54,775 nt of DNA from assembly GCA_964627605.1 (NCBI GenBank), contig CAZVGZ010000024.1, positions 1 through 54,775 on the forward strand. The letters run 5' to 3'. The position numbers and the translations under genes are program-made. The stretch's first letter is position 1. Each line of letters starts with the position of its first letter. The notes below the pieces were generated by a model. It was not told the DNA's origin. It searched no databases and saw nothing but the letters and a program-made list of their open reading frames with translations. This DNA is from CAZVGZ01 sp964627605. Lineage in GTDB: Bacteria > Latescibacterota > MWCZ01 > CAZVGZ01. Below, one piece after another: positions 24,420 through 33,159 of this stretch.

Positions 24420-27113
24420 CTATCTCCATTCGCTGTCGAAACTGTAGGATCCCGAACCGGTCTCAAAGGCAATATATCGACCATCGGCTTGACCACTAGC
24501 AATACCGTCTACGCCGAGCTGGAAACCATCGTCCCACACCTTGCGACCGCCTTCGGTGATTCCACCGCCTGACGTTGGCACGCAGATTGTCCCGCGGCTG
24601 TTGGGAGGTACTGTGACATCAATATGGAGCTTGTCGCCGTCTTTGCGCCAACCCGACGCCACCCGCCCTCGAATCGTCTCCACCGATGCACTTGCGTGGC
24701 CGAGATCGTTGGGAACATATGGACGGATGACGACGTGCTCGTAACCGGGGTTCTGCGCGTCCGGATGAATGCCCGCGAGCTCGCTGTAGAACCACCAGTC
24801 GACGCTGCCAAGTACGACGTGGTTTATAGAACCCTCGCCGTTCCAGTTCTCAGGCAACGTAGTCCGGTCGTCCTTCAGTAGATCGCTCCAGCTTGGATAA
24901 CCGGTCTGGTTGAGCAACATCCACACGATGTCGTGTCTCTCGTTGGCCGTCAGGGCATCGACGATGTACTTGGTGCCGATAAGCCCACCGGTCATGTGTC
25001 CAGTCTGTTTCTGGACAATGTCGTCCACGAGAGCCTGCAACACGGCGTCATGTTTGCTGTCCGGAGCCATACCGAGAAGCAGCGGCGTCGAGTTGGCCAT
25101 CTGAGTGTGATCGGCGTAGCTGCCCGTTTCCTCTTCGAAGTAATGCTCGTTGAAAGTGGTTTTGATGCCTTCGGCCAGGGCCGTGAAGTCGGCAGCGTCG
25201 TCGTCGTGCCCCAACACCGTGGCGATCTTGGTCATCACTTTGGCGTCGTAGTAGTAGAACGCCGTGCTCATAGACTCCGGCGATCCCTTTGTAAAACCCA
25301 GTACCGTGGAGAGGTGATCGCCATGCGCTGGCGCGCGCGCGATGTGTCCTTCCGAATCGGACGCGACGAAGTCCATGTAGAGTTTCTGTGAGTCGTAATG
25401 TTCTTCCAGCACTCCCATGTCGCCGTAGTTCACGAACATGTGCCACGGGATCAGGATGTATGCTGCACACCACGTCACTTCGATTTCGTACCCAGGGCGC
25501 GGCGATATCTGCGAAATGCATCCGTCTTCGCGCTGCTGCTCCTTGATGTCCCGCAGCCATTTAGTGTAGAGGCGACCCATATCGAGGTTCATCATCGCCT
25601 CTTCGGCGGTGACGTGGGCGTCGCCGAGCCATCCCAGGCGCTCCGAACGTTGCGGGCAATCAAGTGGCAGGCCTTGTAGATTTCCGCGTTGCGAACGCAC
25701 GGTGCAGTTGTGAATGCGGTTCACGAATTCGTTGTCGCACTCAAAAGTGCCTGTAAGAGCCGATGAAGTGTGGATGAACTTACCTTCGATCGTACCGAGA
25801 TTTGGGATACCTGGGAATCCGGTTATCTCCACATACTGGAAACCGTGCCACGTGAAATGGGGTTCGTAGACCTCTATACCATCGCCCTTGAGTGTGTATC
25901 GATCCTCAGGACGGTTGTTGCTCACGCTCCACTGATCGATCATCCCGTCAACGCTGAGACCCGCGTCGAGTGGGTGGATCTTCTCCGCGAACTTCATCAC
26001 CACCTCGGTGCCAGCGGGTCCTTCGACAGTGAGTTTCACCCATCCGGTGAAGTTCTCGCCCATGTCGAATACGTACATGCCGGGTTGAGGCACCGTCATT
26101 GACACCGGACGGATCGTCTCGTGCGCCAATGCCGGCTCTATCATTGACGAGACTATCTTCGGCGCTGGCGCTTCGACGAGGTTCACACCGTCCCAGTCGC
26201 TGTCGTTGTAGCTGGAGGTACTCCAACCCGGTTTCTCCAGACGCGCGTCGTAGCATTCCCCGTCGAATATGCAGTTGGTGGTTATGGGCCCTGTTGTGGA
26301 TTTCCATGTCTCATCCGACACTATCACTTCGCGAGTTCCATCGGCATAGTCCACGTGCAGTTGCAGTATCAGGCGTGGATGCCCGTACCAGTTCATCCGC
26401 CAGCCCCAATGCCTCTTCTGGGTGGAGTACCATCCGCCGCCCAGGTTCACACCGACGGCGTTGTCGCCTTCGACGAGCATGTCCGTCACGTTGATAGTCT
26501 CGTAGAGCACCTGCCTGAGGAAATCTGTTTTAGCAGGTGCGAGGTAGTGATCGCCCGCTTTGCTGCCGTTGACGTGAAGCTCGTGAAAGCCGACTCCGCA
26601 AATGAATGCACGAGCGCGAAGGATCCCCGGCTTCGCCTCAAACACCTTGCGCAGCATGGGCTGGCTGCGATCCGGCTCGAAGTCGGGTCCGCACTTCTGT
26701 TTATTCTCATCAACAGGGCCGCGTCCGATCCATTTGGCATTCCAGTCATCCTCATGGAACAGCCCTGTGCTAAATCGTGCGGTGTCGCTGAACGAAGACG
26801 ATTGGTCGGCCATATCCCAGACACGGACTTTCCAAACATAGTCGGTGTCGCTCTTAAGGGGTGCCCCCTCAAACCTTACATGGATCGACTGGTTCGAAGA
26901 GACCTTCCCGGTATCCCATACATCGCCGCTGTCGGCATCCAACAACGCTTCGGTGGAAGCCACGAGGATCTGATAAGCCGCTTGAAACTGGTTGCGCTCA
27001 TCCGATACAAGATTCCACGACAGGCGTGGGTTCGGCCTGTCAACCGCTACGGGATGAGGATCGTATTCCACTCGGAGATTCGAAAGCTGCACCACAGGTG
27101 ACCTACTTTCCAT
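24420..27113 (-). CDS. Alpha-L-rhamnosidase (GH78)
   Basis: An 897-residue glycoside hydrolase releasing terminal alpha-L-rhamnose by inversion. Domain order is typical: an N-terminal Fn3-like sandwich (LRVEYDPHPVAVDRPNPRLSW and DYVWKVRVWD), Bac_rhamnosid_N with LHVNGSKAGDHYLAPAKTDF, a concanavalin-like domain with FDMGENFTGWVKL, then the (alpha/alpha)6 barrel and a C-terminal sandwich. The barrel motif reads LDCPQRSERLGWLGDAHV (about residues 485-500), with Ser where Asp is more usual after the Arg; the following Glu is kept. NWNGEGSINHVVLGSVDWWF is the second conserved barrel motif. No signal peptide is visible, suggesting it acts on imported oligosaccharides. Confidence 0.93.
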   Translation of the reverse strand: MESRSPVVQLSNLRVEYDPHPVAVDRPNPRLSWNLVSDERNQFQAAYQILVASTEALLDADSGDVWDTGKVSSNQSIHVRFEGAPLKSDTDYVWKVRVWDMADQSSSFSDTARFSTGLFHEDDWNAKWIGRGPVDENKQKCGPDFEPDRSQPMLRKVFEAKPGILRARAFICGVGFHELHVNGSKAGDHYLAPAKTDFLRQVLYETINVTDMLVEGDNAVGVNLGGGWYSTQKRHWGWRMNWYGHPRLILQLHVDYADGTREVIVSDETWKSTTGPITTNCIFDGECYDARLEKPGWSTSSYNDSDWDGVNLVEAPAPKIVSSMIEPALAHETIRPVSMTVPQPGMYVFDMGENFTGWVKLTVEGPAGTEVVMKFAEKIHPLDAGLSVDGMIDQWSVSNNRPEDRYTLKGDGIEVYEPHFTWHGFQYVEITGFPGIPNLGTIEGKFIHTSSALTGTFECDNEFVNRIHNCTVRSQRGNLQGLPLDCPQRSERLGWLGDAHVTAEEAMMNLDMGRLYTKWLRDIKEQQREDGCISQISPRPGYEIEVTWCAAYILIPWHMFVNYGDMGVLEEHYDSQKLYMDFVASDSEGHIARAPAHGDHLSTVLGFTKGSPESMSTAFYYYDAKVMTKIATVLGHDDDAADFTALAEGIKTTFNEHYFEEETGSYADHTQMANSTPLLLGMAPDSKHDAVLQALVDDIVQKQTGHMTGGLIGTKYIVDALTANERHDIVWMLLNQTGYPSWSDLLKDDRTTLPENWNGEGSINHVVLGSVDWWFYSELAGIHPDAQNPGYEHVVIRPYVPNDLGHASASVETIRGRVASGWRKDGDKLHIDVTVPPNSRGTICVPTSGGGITEGGRKVWDDGFQLGVDGIASGQADGRYIAFETGSGSYSFDSEWR

Positions 27114-27218
27114 CCGTTGACCAAAACACTGAGATCGATTTGACGAGACATCGCTCGCTGTATGTGAATTAATCTGGCGTCCAATTCGCGCCCCGGTTCT
27201 TCCCTGTCGATGACACCG

Positions 27219-28901
27219 CTAGGCCTCGCATCCGCGTATCGTGATTACGCCGTCGTAGGGAGTGCGCGGGGCGATAACGAGGCTGGTCACCTCGGGCTTC
27301 TTGGTGAAGTTACCGGTCGCTATTTCCCGATGTTGGACAACTAGGTTGCCACCGAACTCCAGTGCGTCGTTGCCGCTGACTATTCGAGCGAGGCCGTCTA
27401 GGTAGCGTCGCTGACCACCCAGAAGAGGCACCCTCTCGCCGCCAATCTCCAGGTGACCCTTGGGCCGCGCGGCGAACTCCAACTGCACACTGACTTTGTG
27501 TCTCGCGTGTGCCTTCAGCGCGAACGCCAGCCCACCGTCGATTTCGCTGACCCCGAGGCGGTAGTGCAGCTCGGGTTTGTGGTCGGTTTGGCGTTCTGGA
27601 GTGGGTCCATCGATGTACTCGGTAAAGCTCCCTGCGAATACTATCTCGTCGCCTTCTTCGGGCAGGTCCGGATCGACCATCCCATGGGTACCGTAGTAGT
27701 TGTACATGAAACGCATCCCGTCGATGATGGCATCACCGTATCGGACTGCAAGCAGATTCGTCAAATCGTTTCTACCGATGGCGGTCACGCTCAGTTTGCC
27801 ACGCCTTATTCTCACCATGGAGCGCTGGCGGTTGACGAACGTGGAGGTTCTGAGCCGGTAGTTGTCCGGGATCGGCTTCGGCTCCACATCCGTTGCTGGC
27901 AGGGCTGAGAGAGATATCAGCTCAAAGGCTTCCCCCAACAAAGCGCCGAAAGAGTAACTGTTCTCGTCCACCGCCGCGGCCAACCTGTCGTCCATGGTCC
28001 GAATCTGCCGGTCGAGATGGTCGCGGGCAACTGTCAGGTACTCGCCCTTCCGGTCAAGATTACCCATCTCAACCAGCGCATGAAGCATGCCCAGTTTGCC
28101 CGTATCGGCCCTGACGCTGAACTCGCTGGCAACCTGCCCACCCGTATGGCACAGCTTTAGAGTTAGATCCAGGTTGCGCCTGACAGGTTCGAGCAGCTCT
28201 GGGCGGTCCAACCGCTTCGCAACTTCCATGAAGCACCAGTTGCAGAGCATCGCATAGATTGGCGAGTATTCGCTGTAGAAGCCGTCGTCGTCCTGGTCTA
28301 TACCATCGCTCAAGTAGTCGTAGATCTTGGCGACCAGCCTCTCGTCCGGTTCGACGTCGTTGATCATCACCATCGCCACGCACGCGACCCACCTGTGGTT
28401 TGGCGTCATCACACCCATTGTGCGGCAAGACTGCCCGAACTTCACCAATATTCGGTGGCACCGTTCCACGATTTCGCTCTTCAACGGGTGCTCCACCAAC
28501 TGCCAACGTTCCCAGACCCGGTACATTACGTACGCTGCGAACGCCGAGTTCGCTGCGTTCTGCATATCGCTGCCGAAGTCGAGAGAGCCGTCCGGGTACA
28601 GGTGTATCCGCTCTACGGCCTCCAGCGTCAAGCGGATGCTCTCCGCTACCGCCTCGCTCTGGTAGTACTGCGAGTCGGGGTCGAGGAAAGCGTGTGTCAT
28701 GACTGCGCAGACGCCCCTCTGGAACTGGCAGACGGTGGACCCTGGCGGGCGACGCCCACCGTAATCCTGGTCGTCGGGATCGGTAACCTGGTTCGCCAGC
28801 GCCCTTTCGGTCGCCAGATCCACCGCCTTCGTCACGTGCGGTGCCAGGTCGGGTGCCCAAAGTCGGGCTCGCCCATGGTCATCACTGCTACTCACCGTCA
28901 T
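27219..28901 (-). CDS. Polysaccharide-lyase-like protein (alpha/alpha toroid plus beta-sandwich)
   Basis: A 560-residue protein. The N-terminal two thirds are helical with repeated amphipathic pairs. They contain TPNHRWVACVAMVMINDV (about residue 170) and DDGFYSEYSPIYAMLCNWCF. The Asn-His and Tyr arrangement recalls heparinase II/III- and alginate-lyase-type toroid lyases. From about residue 355 the sequence becomes beta-rich (MVRIRRGKLSVTAIGRND, AVRYGDAIIDGMRFMYNYYG), like their C-terminal sandwich. I infer a uronate-cleaving lyase, but the family is unassigned. AGGAGA six bases before the ATG supports the start. There is no signal peptide. It lies between the MttB-like and rhamnosidase genes. 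Confidence 0.6.
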   Translation of the reverse strand: MTVSSSDDHGRARLWAPDLAPHVTKAVDLATERALANQVTDPDDQDYGGRRPPGSTVCQFQRGVCAVMTHAFLDPDSQYYQSEAVAESIRLTLEAVERIHLYPDGSLDFGSDMQNAANSAFAAYVMYRVWERWQLVEHPLKSEIVERCHRILVKFGQSCRTMGVMTPNHRWVACVAMVMINDVEPDERLVAKIYDYLSDGIDQDDDGFYSEYSPIYAMLCNWCFMEVAKRLDRPELLEPVRRNLDLTLKLCHTGGQVASEFSVRADTGKLGMLHALVEMGNLDRKGEYLTVARDHLDRQIRTMDDRLAAAVDENSYSFGALLGEAFELISLSALPATDVEPKPIPDNYRLRTSTFVNRQRSMVRIRRGKLSVTAIGRNDLTNLLAVRYGDAIIDGMRFMYNYYGTHGMVDPDLPEEGDEIVFAGSFTEYIDGPTPERQTDHKPELHYRLGVSEIDGGLAFALKAHARHKVSVQLEFAARPKGHLEIGGERVPLLGGQRRYLDGLARIVSGNDALEFGGNLVVQHREIATGNFTKKPEVTSLVIAPRTPYDGVITIRGCEA

Positions 28902-29015
28902 AGGTGTTCTCCTGTGACCATCTGGGTCTGCGAGGAGCTAACCGGATAGGCTTTGACGGCTGCGTCTCTAAGCTGCTTGCCCCCTGCCCTATCCAACGCC
29001 ACGCCAAACCCCTAG

Positions 29016-30413
29016 CTAGCACCGGTTCCTTGACCACTCCTCCGCTTTGGCGTAAACCCTATCGACATCGGACAGGGCATCGTGGGACAACTCGTGATCT
29101 GACAGTTCGATCTCCTTCCGGGCGATGTCCCACGCCTGGGCAAGGATCGACGGGGAGCCCTCAGAGCGCCACCTAGCGACGGTCCAGTGGCGGAAGATGT
29201 CGGGGAAGTAGCACAGGTCGCGAAAACGGCTCACTGTGTCGTCAACGCCGGCGAACGAACCCTCCTCGACCCCCTCGCGTATCAAATTGACGGGATCGAT
29301 GGGCTCGTTAAGCGGGATCCCACCCATGACCCTCTCCACATATCCGAGGATTTCTTTGTCGAGTACGGCCTGCTGCGGGCTGAACACCTCGTCGATGGAG
29401 AGCTGTCCGACTGCGCCGAAACTACGCGCGCCGAGTAGAGCCTGCCAAAGTACTGACGCCGTCCGCTCGCATGACGCCTGGGCGTCGGGCCGTTTGGCCA
29501 TACTGCGGAACCTGCCGTTGCGTACGGGCAAAACGGTCAGGTATTCAGACATCTGCATCGTCAGTACGCGGTAGAGGCACCACTCGGCGGACCCGAAAAC
29601 TATCGACGCATACTGGAAATCGAACGGTTCTGTGCGCGTAATCAGATTGCCTGGAAAGCTCATGGCCGCGCACAGCACGTCGAAGGCGATTGTTTCCGCA
29701 ACCGACTGGACTACCGCGCTCCTGGGATCCAGCGGGCAGGTCGCGCCCGCCATTGGGATGAAGCCGTTGATCTTGACGTCGAGGTCCGGGTCATCGGCAA
29801 ACGCTAGCGCGGAGTCCAATCCGATTTCATTGAATCGCAAAGGACTGATGCCGATCTGCTCGGTGAGCCTAAATCGCCGACCGGCGGCGAGGTTCATATC
29901 TGTCAGGAAGCGTATCTCTTCGGGGTCCATCACAGTCAGCCCTCCGCCCAGATCCCGCGAATTCACCAACGCAATTCGCTCGGCGGCAAGTGTGACCATG
30001 CCTGGCGGGACATCGCCGGGGACCAGCGGAACTACGCCCGAATTGCCGCGCGCATCCCAGAAACGGGCCATCAGCGCCGATTCGTCCGAGGAGGCCGGAC
30101 GGACTTCACCCGTCTCGGGATCGCAGTAGTTTGGCGCGGCATAGCAGCCGTGAAGGCTGAACGGGGCTGTCGCCTCGTCGGGCGGCTCGACGGCTTTGAT
30201 TCGTCGCGCCTCAAGGTGATCGCGCACGGACTGCTTGCTAAAGCAAACGCGGTCGCCGACGAAGGATACCTCGCCCCATTGGGCCAGTCGCGACCTGGCG
30301 CCTAAGTGGACGCACTCGACGCCTATCTCGCTCAGAACCTTCAGCGCATCGGTAAGGAGGCCCTCGAGGTCAGTCGTCGACCACGGTGGTATGATCTTGG
30401 GTGCCCAGGTCAT
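29016..30413 (-). CDS. Trimethylamine methyltransferase (MttB) superfamily protein
   Basis: A 465-residue TIM-barrel protein of the MttB superfamily, close to the family's usual length. Recognisable stretches are LSEIGVECVHLGARSRLAQWG near the N-terminus, ALVNSRDLGGGLTVMDPEEI and FIPMAGATCPLDPRSAVVQS. The frame has no in-frame TAG, so it is the non-pyrrolysine kind. Characterised members demethylate glycine betaine, proline betaine or carnitine, passing the methyl group to a corrinoid protein. No corrinoid protein or activase is adjacent. The ATG at 30413 has GGAGAG just upstream; the frame extends to 30446. It heads the minus-strand cluster, preceded by a 36-codon ORF. Confidence 0.85.
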   Translation of the reverse strand: MTWAPKIIPPWSTTDLEGLLTDALKVLSEIGVECVHLGARSRLAQWGEVSFVGDRVCFSKQSVRDHLEARRIKAVEPPDEATAPFSLHGCYAAPNYCDPETGEVRPASSDESALMARFWDARGNSGVVPLVPGDVPPGMVTLAAERIALVNSRDLGGGLTVMDPEEIRFLTDMNLAAGRRFRLTEQIGISPLRFNEIGLDSALAFADDPDLDVKINGFIPMAGATCPLDPRSAVVQSVAETIAFDVLCAAMSFPGNLITRTEPFDFQYASIVFGSAEWCLYRVLTMQMSEYLTVLPVRNGRFRSMAKRPDAQASCERTASVLWQALLGARSFGAVGQLSIDEVFSPQQAVLDKEILGYVERVMGGIPLNEPIDPVNLIREGVEEGSFAGVDDTVSRFRDLCYFPDIFRHWTVARWRSEGSPSILAQAWDIARKEIELSDHELSHDALSDVDRVYAKAEEWSRNRC

Positions 30414-30442
30414 GGTCTCTCCGCCAATGCCAATACTGTGAG

Positions 30443-30553
30443 TCAATCACCGACGAACGGTGCGAGAACGGGCCCCAGATAGCCGTGCGTGTCGAGCATC
30501 CGAGAGACCGCTTGTCCTTCGACTCCCTGCGCTTCATTCTTCGGCCGACCCAT
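30443..30553 (-). CDS. Candidate 36-residue small ORF upstream of the MttB-like gene
   Basis: A short frame beginning MGRPKNEAQG and ending GPVLAPFVGD. GGAGG sits eight bases before its ATG, a stronger ribosome site than most genes here have. Its stop is about 30 bases before the MttB-like ATG on the same strand. It matches nothing I know. It could be a leader peptide, a small protein, or the end of a lost gene, since an IS remnant begins within about 100 bases upstream. Confidence 0.3.
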   Translation of the reverse strand: MGRPKNEAQGVEGQAVSRMLDTHGYLGPVLAPFVGD

Positions 30554-30642
30554 CGTCGCCGCCTCCAGCCTCTTGAATCAGGATTTCACCACCCCACCCT
30601 CGACGTCGGCTCGAAATTGGGCTGCGGTCTTACTGGAACGGT

Positions 30643-30831
30643 ATGGCGTTAGATTTCTGCGGGCCAAGAAGGTCGATGGACAATGTGTACATGGAACCGT
30701 TCAACCGTAGACTGCGTGCAGAGAATCTTAACCATCACTGATTCCTATCGACGGCTGACACTCAGGACAGGATAGAGGAATGGAGTCCAGACTACAACCA
30801 AATTCGCCCGCACGGTTCGTTGGGGTGTCGA
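30643..30831 (+). pseudogene. IS3-family transposase (orfB) C-terminal remnant
   Basis: The plus strand reads MDNVYMEPFNRRLRAENLNH, then a TGA (30739-30741) where IS3 integrases have Trp, then RIEEWSPDYNQIRPHGSLG. This is the DDE-integrase C-terminal block normally written DNAxIESFNxxLRxECLN-HWF...IExWRxDYNxxRPHxxLG. The catalytic Glu region is reduced to MEPFN, with Pro after it. The internal stop and missing N-terminal half make it inactive. Terminal inverted repeats were not found. Confidence 0.85.
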
Positions 30832-31140
30832 AAGCAATTGGAGGTTTCCCATTCAACATGGCGCAGGAAATTGGGGCCCCCTTCATCATAACCATAGCTG
30901 CTCGGCCTGGCATAGGAAATGGGGCACCTCATCAGGTTTGGGGTATTTGATTGCGAAAATACCGATGGTAGTCGACATCTCGCAATGTCTCTGCACCAAT
31001 GCTGCCCCCTTCGCCTGCGCTAGTTCACCTAAAGCGAATCGAAAACGGGTAAGACCGTGCTGTGGGGTTGGCGTTTAAATTCGTGGTTAAACGGCAAACA
31101 GGTGGGCGTACCTGATCGTTTTCCTGGCACCGCCAAGACC
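30832..31140. other. Intergenic region downstream of the IS remnant
   Basis: About 310 bases between the IS3 remnant and the MBL-fold gene. It may contain the decayed end of the insertion sequence. I see no gene, promoter or terminator I can support. Confidence 0.4.
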
Positions 31141-31974
31141 TCAGACTTCTATCTTTAACCCCTCGCGTCCAGATATCACCTCAACGTCATCCACGCCAGC
31201 AGTCGCTTCGGTTAGGAAACGATCGAGCGACTCGTCGGTTCTGTGGGGCCTGTAGTATGTCAGTGCTACTTTGGGAATCTGAGCGACCCTTGCCAGAGTG
31301 ATAGCGTGCTGAACGGCGTGCCCTTCAACATTTTCATCCGGGCCTTCGCTTGGGTCGCACGCTGCTGAGTCGTGAAGAAGCAGGTCCGCTCCTCTGCAAA
31401 ACTCCACCACCCCTGGAGTCAGGTCGAGCGATTCCGGCACATTTCCTAAAATCACTATCGTAGCGCCGTCGCGTTCAATCCTGTAGCTAACCGACACGAT
31501 CGTACGCTGCGGTACCATCTGGGCATCAATCCGCCAACCATCAAACTCTTGATGTGATGCCAGATCGTGGGTGCGGATGGTCGATCCAATGTTTTCCAGT
31601 GCGAATATCGGGTTGTACTCTTTGTGCATCTGGTAGTCCAGAAGCTCATAGAGCCCCTGTTTGTTGGTATGCGGACCCCAAAAAGTGAGCTGATTTCCTG
31701 GAATGAATGCTGGAATGAAATAGGGGATGCCCTGTATGCGGTCCCAATGGGTGTGGGAAAGAAGTATCTCAAGCCGCCCTTGGCCCTTACCGCACGGCCC
31801 GCCCAGTAGCGTCTTGGCGAGGTTGATTATACCGGTACCAGCGTCGAGGATGATCTGCGAGTCATCGTCGCCCTCAACAGTCACGCAGCAGGTATTCCCA
31901 CCGTAGGCCACATAGTCAGTACCAGGCGTCGGTATCTCGGCGCGGACGCCCCAAAACGTTAGTTTCATCGCCAC
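31141..31974 (-). CDS. MBL-fold protein with degenerate metal site
   Basis: A 277-residue metallo-beta-lactamase-fold protein, paralogous to the next gene upstream (32012-32929). Both start LTFWGVR or IRFWGVRG, then P-x-P-G-x-D, YGGNT and ILDAG. Here the HxHxDH motif reads HTHWDR, so the last His is Arg. The Asp ligand segment is ILGNVPES rather than YVTDTSP, and the late His region is YYRPHRTD. Several zinc ligands are therefore missing, suggesting a non-hydrolytic or regulatory paralogue. A His-rich stretch, HDLASHQEF, remains. It follows its intact sister by 37 bases and was probably produced by tandem duplication. Confidence 0.8.
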   Translation of the reverse strand: MAMKLTFWGVRAEIPTPGTDYVAYGGNTCCVTVEGDDDSQIILDAGTGIINLAKTLLGGPCGKGQGRLEILLSHTHWDRIQGIPYFIPAFIPGNQLTFWGPHTNKQGLYELLDYQMHKEYNPIFALENIGSTIRTHDLASHQEFDGWRIDAQMVPQRTIVSVSYRIERDGATIVILGNVPESLDLTPGVVEFCRGADLLLHDSAACDPSEGPDENVEGHAVQHAITLARVAQIPKVALTYYRPHRTDESLDRFLTEATAGVDDVEVISGREGLKIEV

Positions 31975-32011
31975 ATTTTGCCCCTTCGCTTACTTCTGCA
32001 ATTACCGAAAT

Positions 32012-32929
32012 CTACAGGGTCAGCTCTTCTCCCTCACGCGCCCCCAACACCTCCAGCGGATCGCTCGAAACCTCCCCCTGATACTTCGCCACCACATCGT
32101 CCATCGCTGCATCGGTGTTGTCCGGTGCGTGGTGGAACAGCGCTAGACATTTCACTCCGGCCTTTTTGCAGGACTCAATAGCATGAACAGGTGTGCTATG
32201 GCCCCAGTGTGGGCGCGACTCGTAGCCTTCTGGCTCAAAGAAAGTGTCGTAGATGGCTAGATCGGCATCTTTGAGCGACTCTATGACGGAATCATAGCAC
32301 GCTTGCTGCCGCTCAGCAGCCGGAGTCCCAATCGCTGGCATGGCGTCGTTAGGGTCTTTTACGAACTCATCTTCCAACAGTATGTCTTCGTAGGGAGATG
32401 TATCGGTGACATAAGACAATATTTTTCCGTCGGCCTCAATCCGGTAGCCAAGGTCGTGAAACGGGTGATTCAGGTGGACTGCTATAACTTTTGCGCCTCC
32501 CACTGAAAACGGCTCGCCTTCCAGTATCTCTTTGAACTCCAAGTCAGCTTTAAAGTTGTCGAACGGCCGATTGGAGAACGGAAAGACCTGTTGCCCTGCG
32601 AACACATCTTTTAGCGGATACCCCTCGCGCTTGCGGCCCCAGATTGTAAGCCTGTTTCCAGAGACGTTAGCTGGCTCAAAAAATGGGAAGCCCATGATGT
32701 GGTCCCAATGGGTGTGGGAGATGAGCAGATGCGCTTCGCCCACGCCCTGCCCGAACGCGCCTTCCATCAACGCATGGCCAAGCGGTCTTATCCCACTACC
32801 AGCATCAAGTATGATATGAGTTCCGTCGTTGAGGCGCACCTCTACGCAAGAGGTGTTACCACCATATCGAGCGGTGTCGGCGCCTGGCACGGGATATGAC
32901 CCGCGCACTCCCCAGAACCGTATCGTCAT
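32012..32929 (-). CDS. MBL-fold metal-dependent hydrolase
   Basis: A 305-residue metallo-beta-lactamase-fold hydrolase with an intact metal site: HTHWDH, a His in LNHPFHDLGY, Asp in SYVTDTSPYED and His in LFHHAPDNTD. The opening IRFWGVRGSYPVPG and YGGNTSCVEV is typical of a bacterial branch of MBL phosphodiesterase-like proteins sometimes found next to response regulators. The substrate is unknown. There is no signal peptide. The degenerate sister gene follows 37 bases downstream on the same strand. Confidence 0.9.
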   Translation of the reverse strand: MTIRFWGVRGSYPVPGADTARYGGNTSCVEVRLNDGTHIILDAGSGIRPLGHALMEGAFGQGVGEAHLLISHTHWDHIMGFPFFEPANVSGNRLTIWGRKREGYPLKDVFAGQQVFPFSNRPFDNFKADLEFKEILEGEPFSVGGAKVIAVHLNHPFHDLGYRIEADGKILSYVTDTSPYEDILLEDEFVKDPNDAMPAIGTPAAERQQACYDSVIESLKDADLAIYDTFFEPEGYESRPHWGHSTPVHAIESCKKAGVKCLALFHHAPDNTDAAMDDVVAKYQGEVSSDPLEVLGAREGEELTL

Positions 32930-33159
32930 ATCGCCCCCTAATTAAAGAACTACCAGTCCGCAATCGATCCGTCGTCTGTGGTGATTTTGACAAACGCCCA
33001 GCGTGGCGCGACTTTAATCGACTCGACGCCAGTGATGCGTAAACTAGCCAACCTGAAAGCCCTCCCAGAGGCTCATTGTCTGATCAATCCACACACCCAA
33101 ATATGTATGCGGACCCACATTGATCGGTATCAACGCTTCACGCAGAATGCTCTACCCAT

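Noticed and set aside
29016..30413. Pyrrolysine-containing trimethylamine methyltransferase
   Set aside because: There is no in-frame TAG and no Pyl machinery in the window. It is the non-Pyl branch of the superfamily.
30739..30741. TGA in the transposase remnant as selenocysteine
   Set aside because: It replaces a Trp codon (TGG to TGA) in a fragment without an N-terminal half. Decay explains it.
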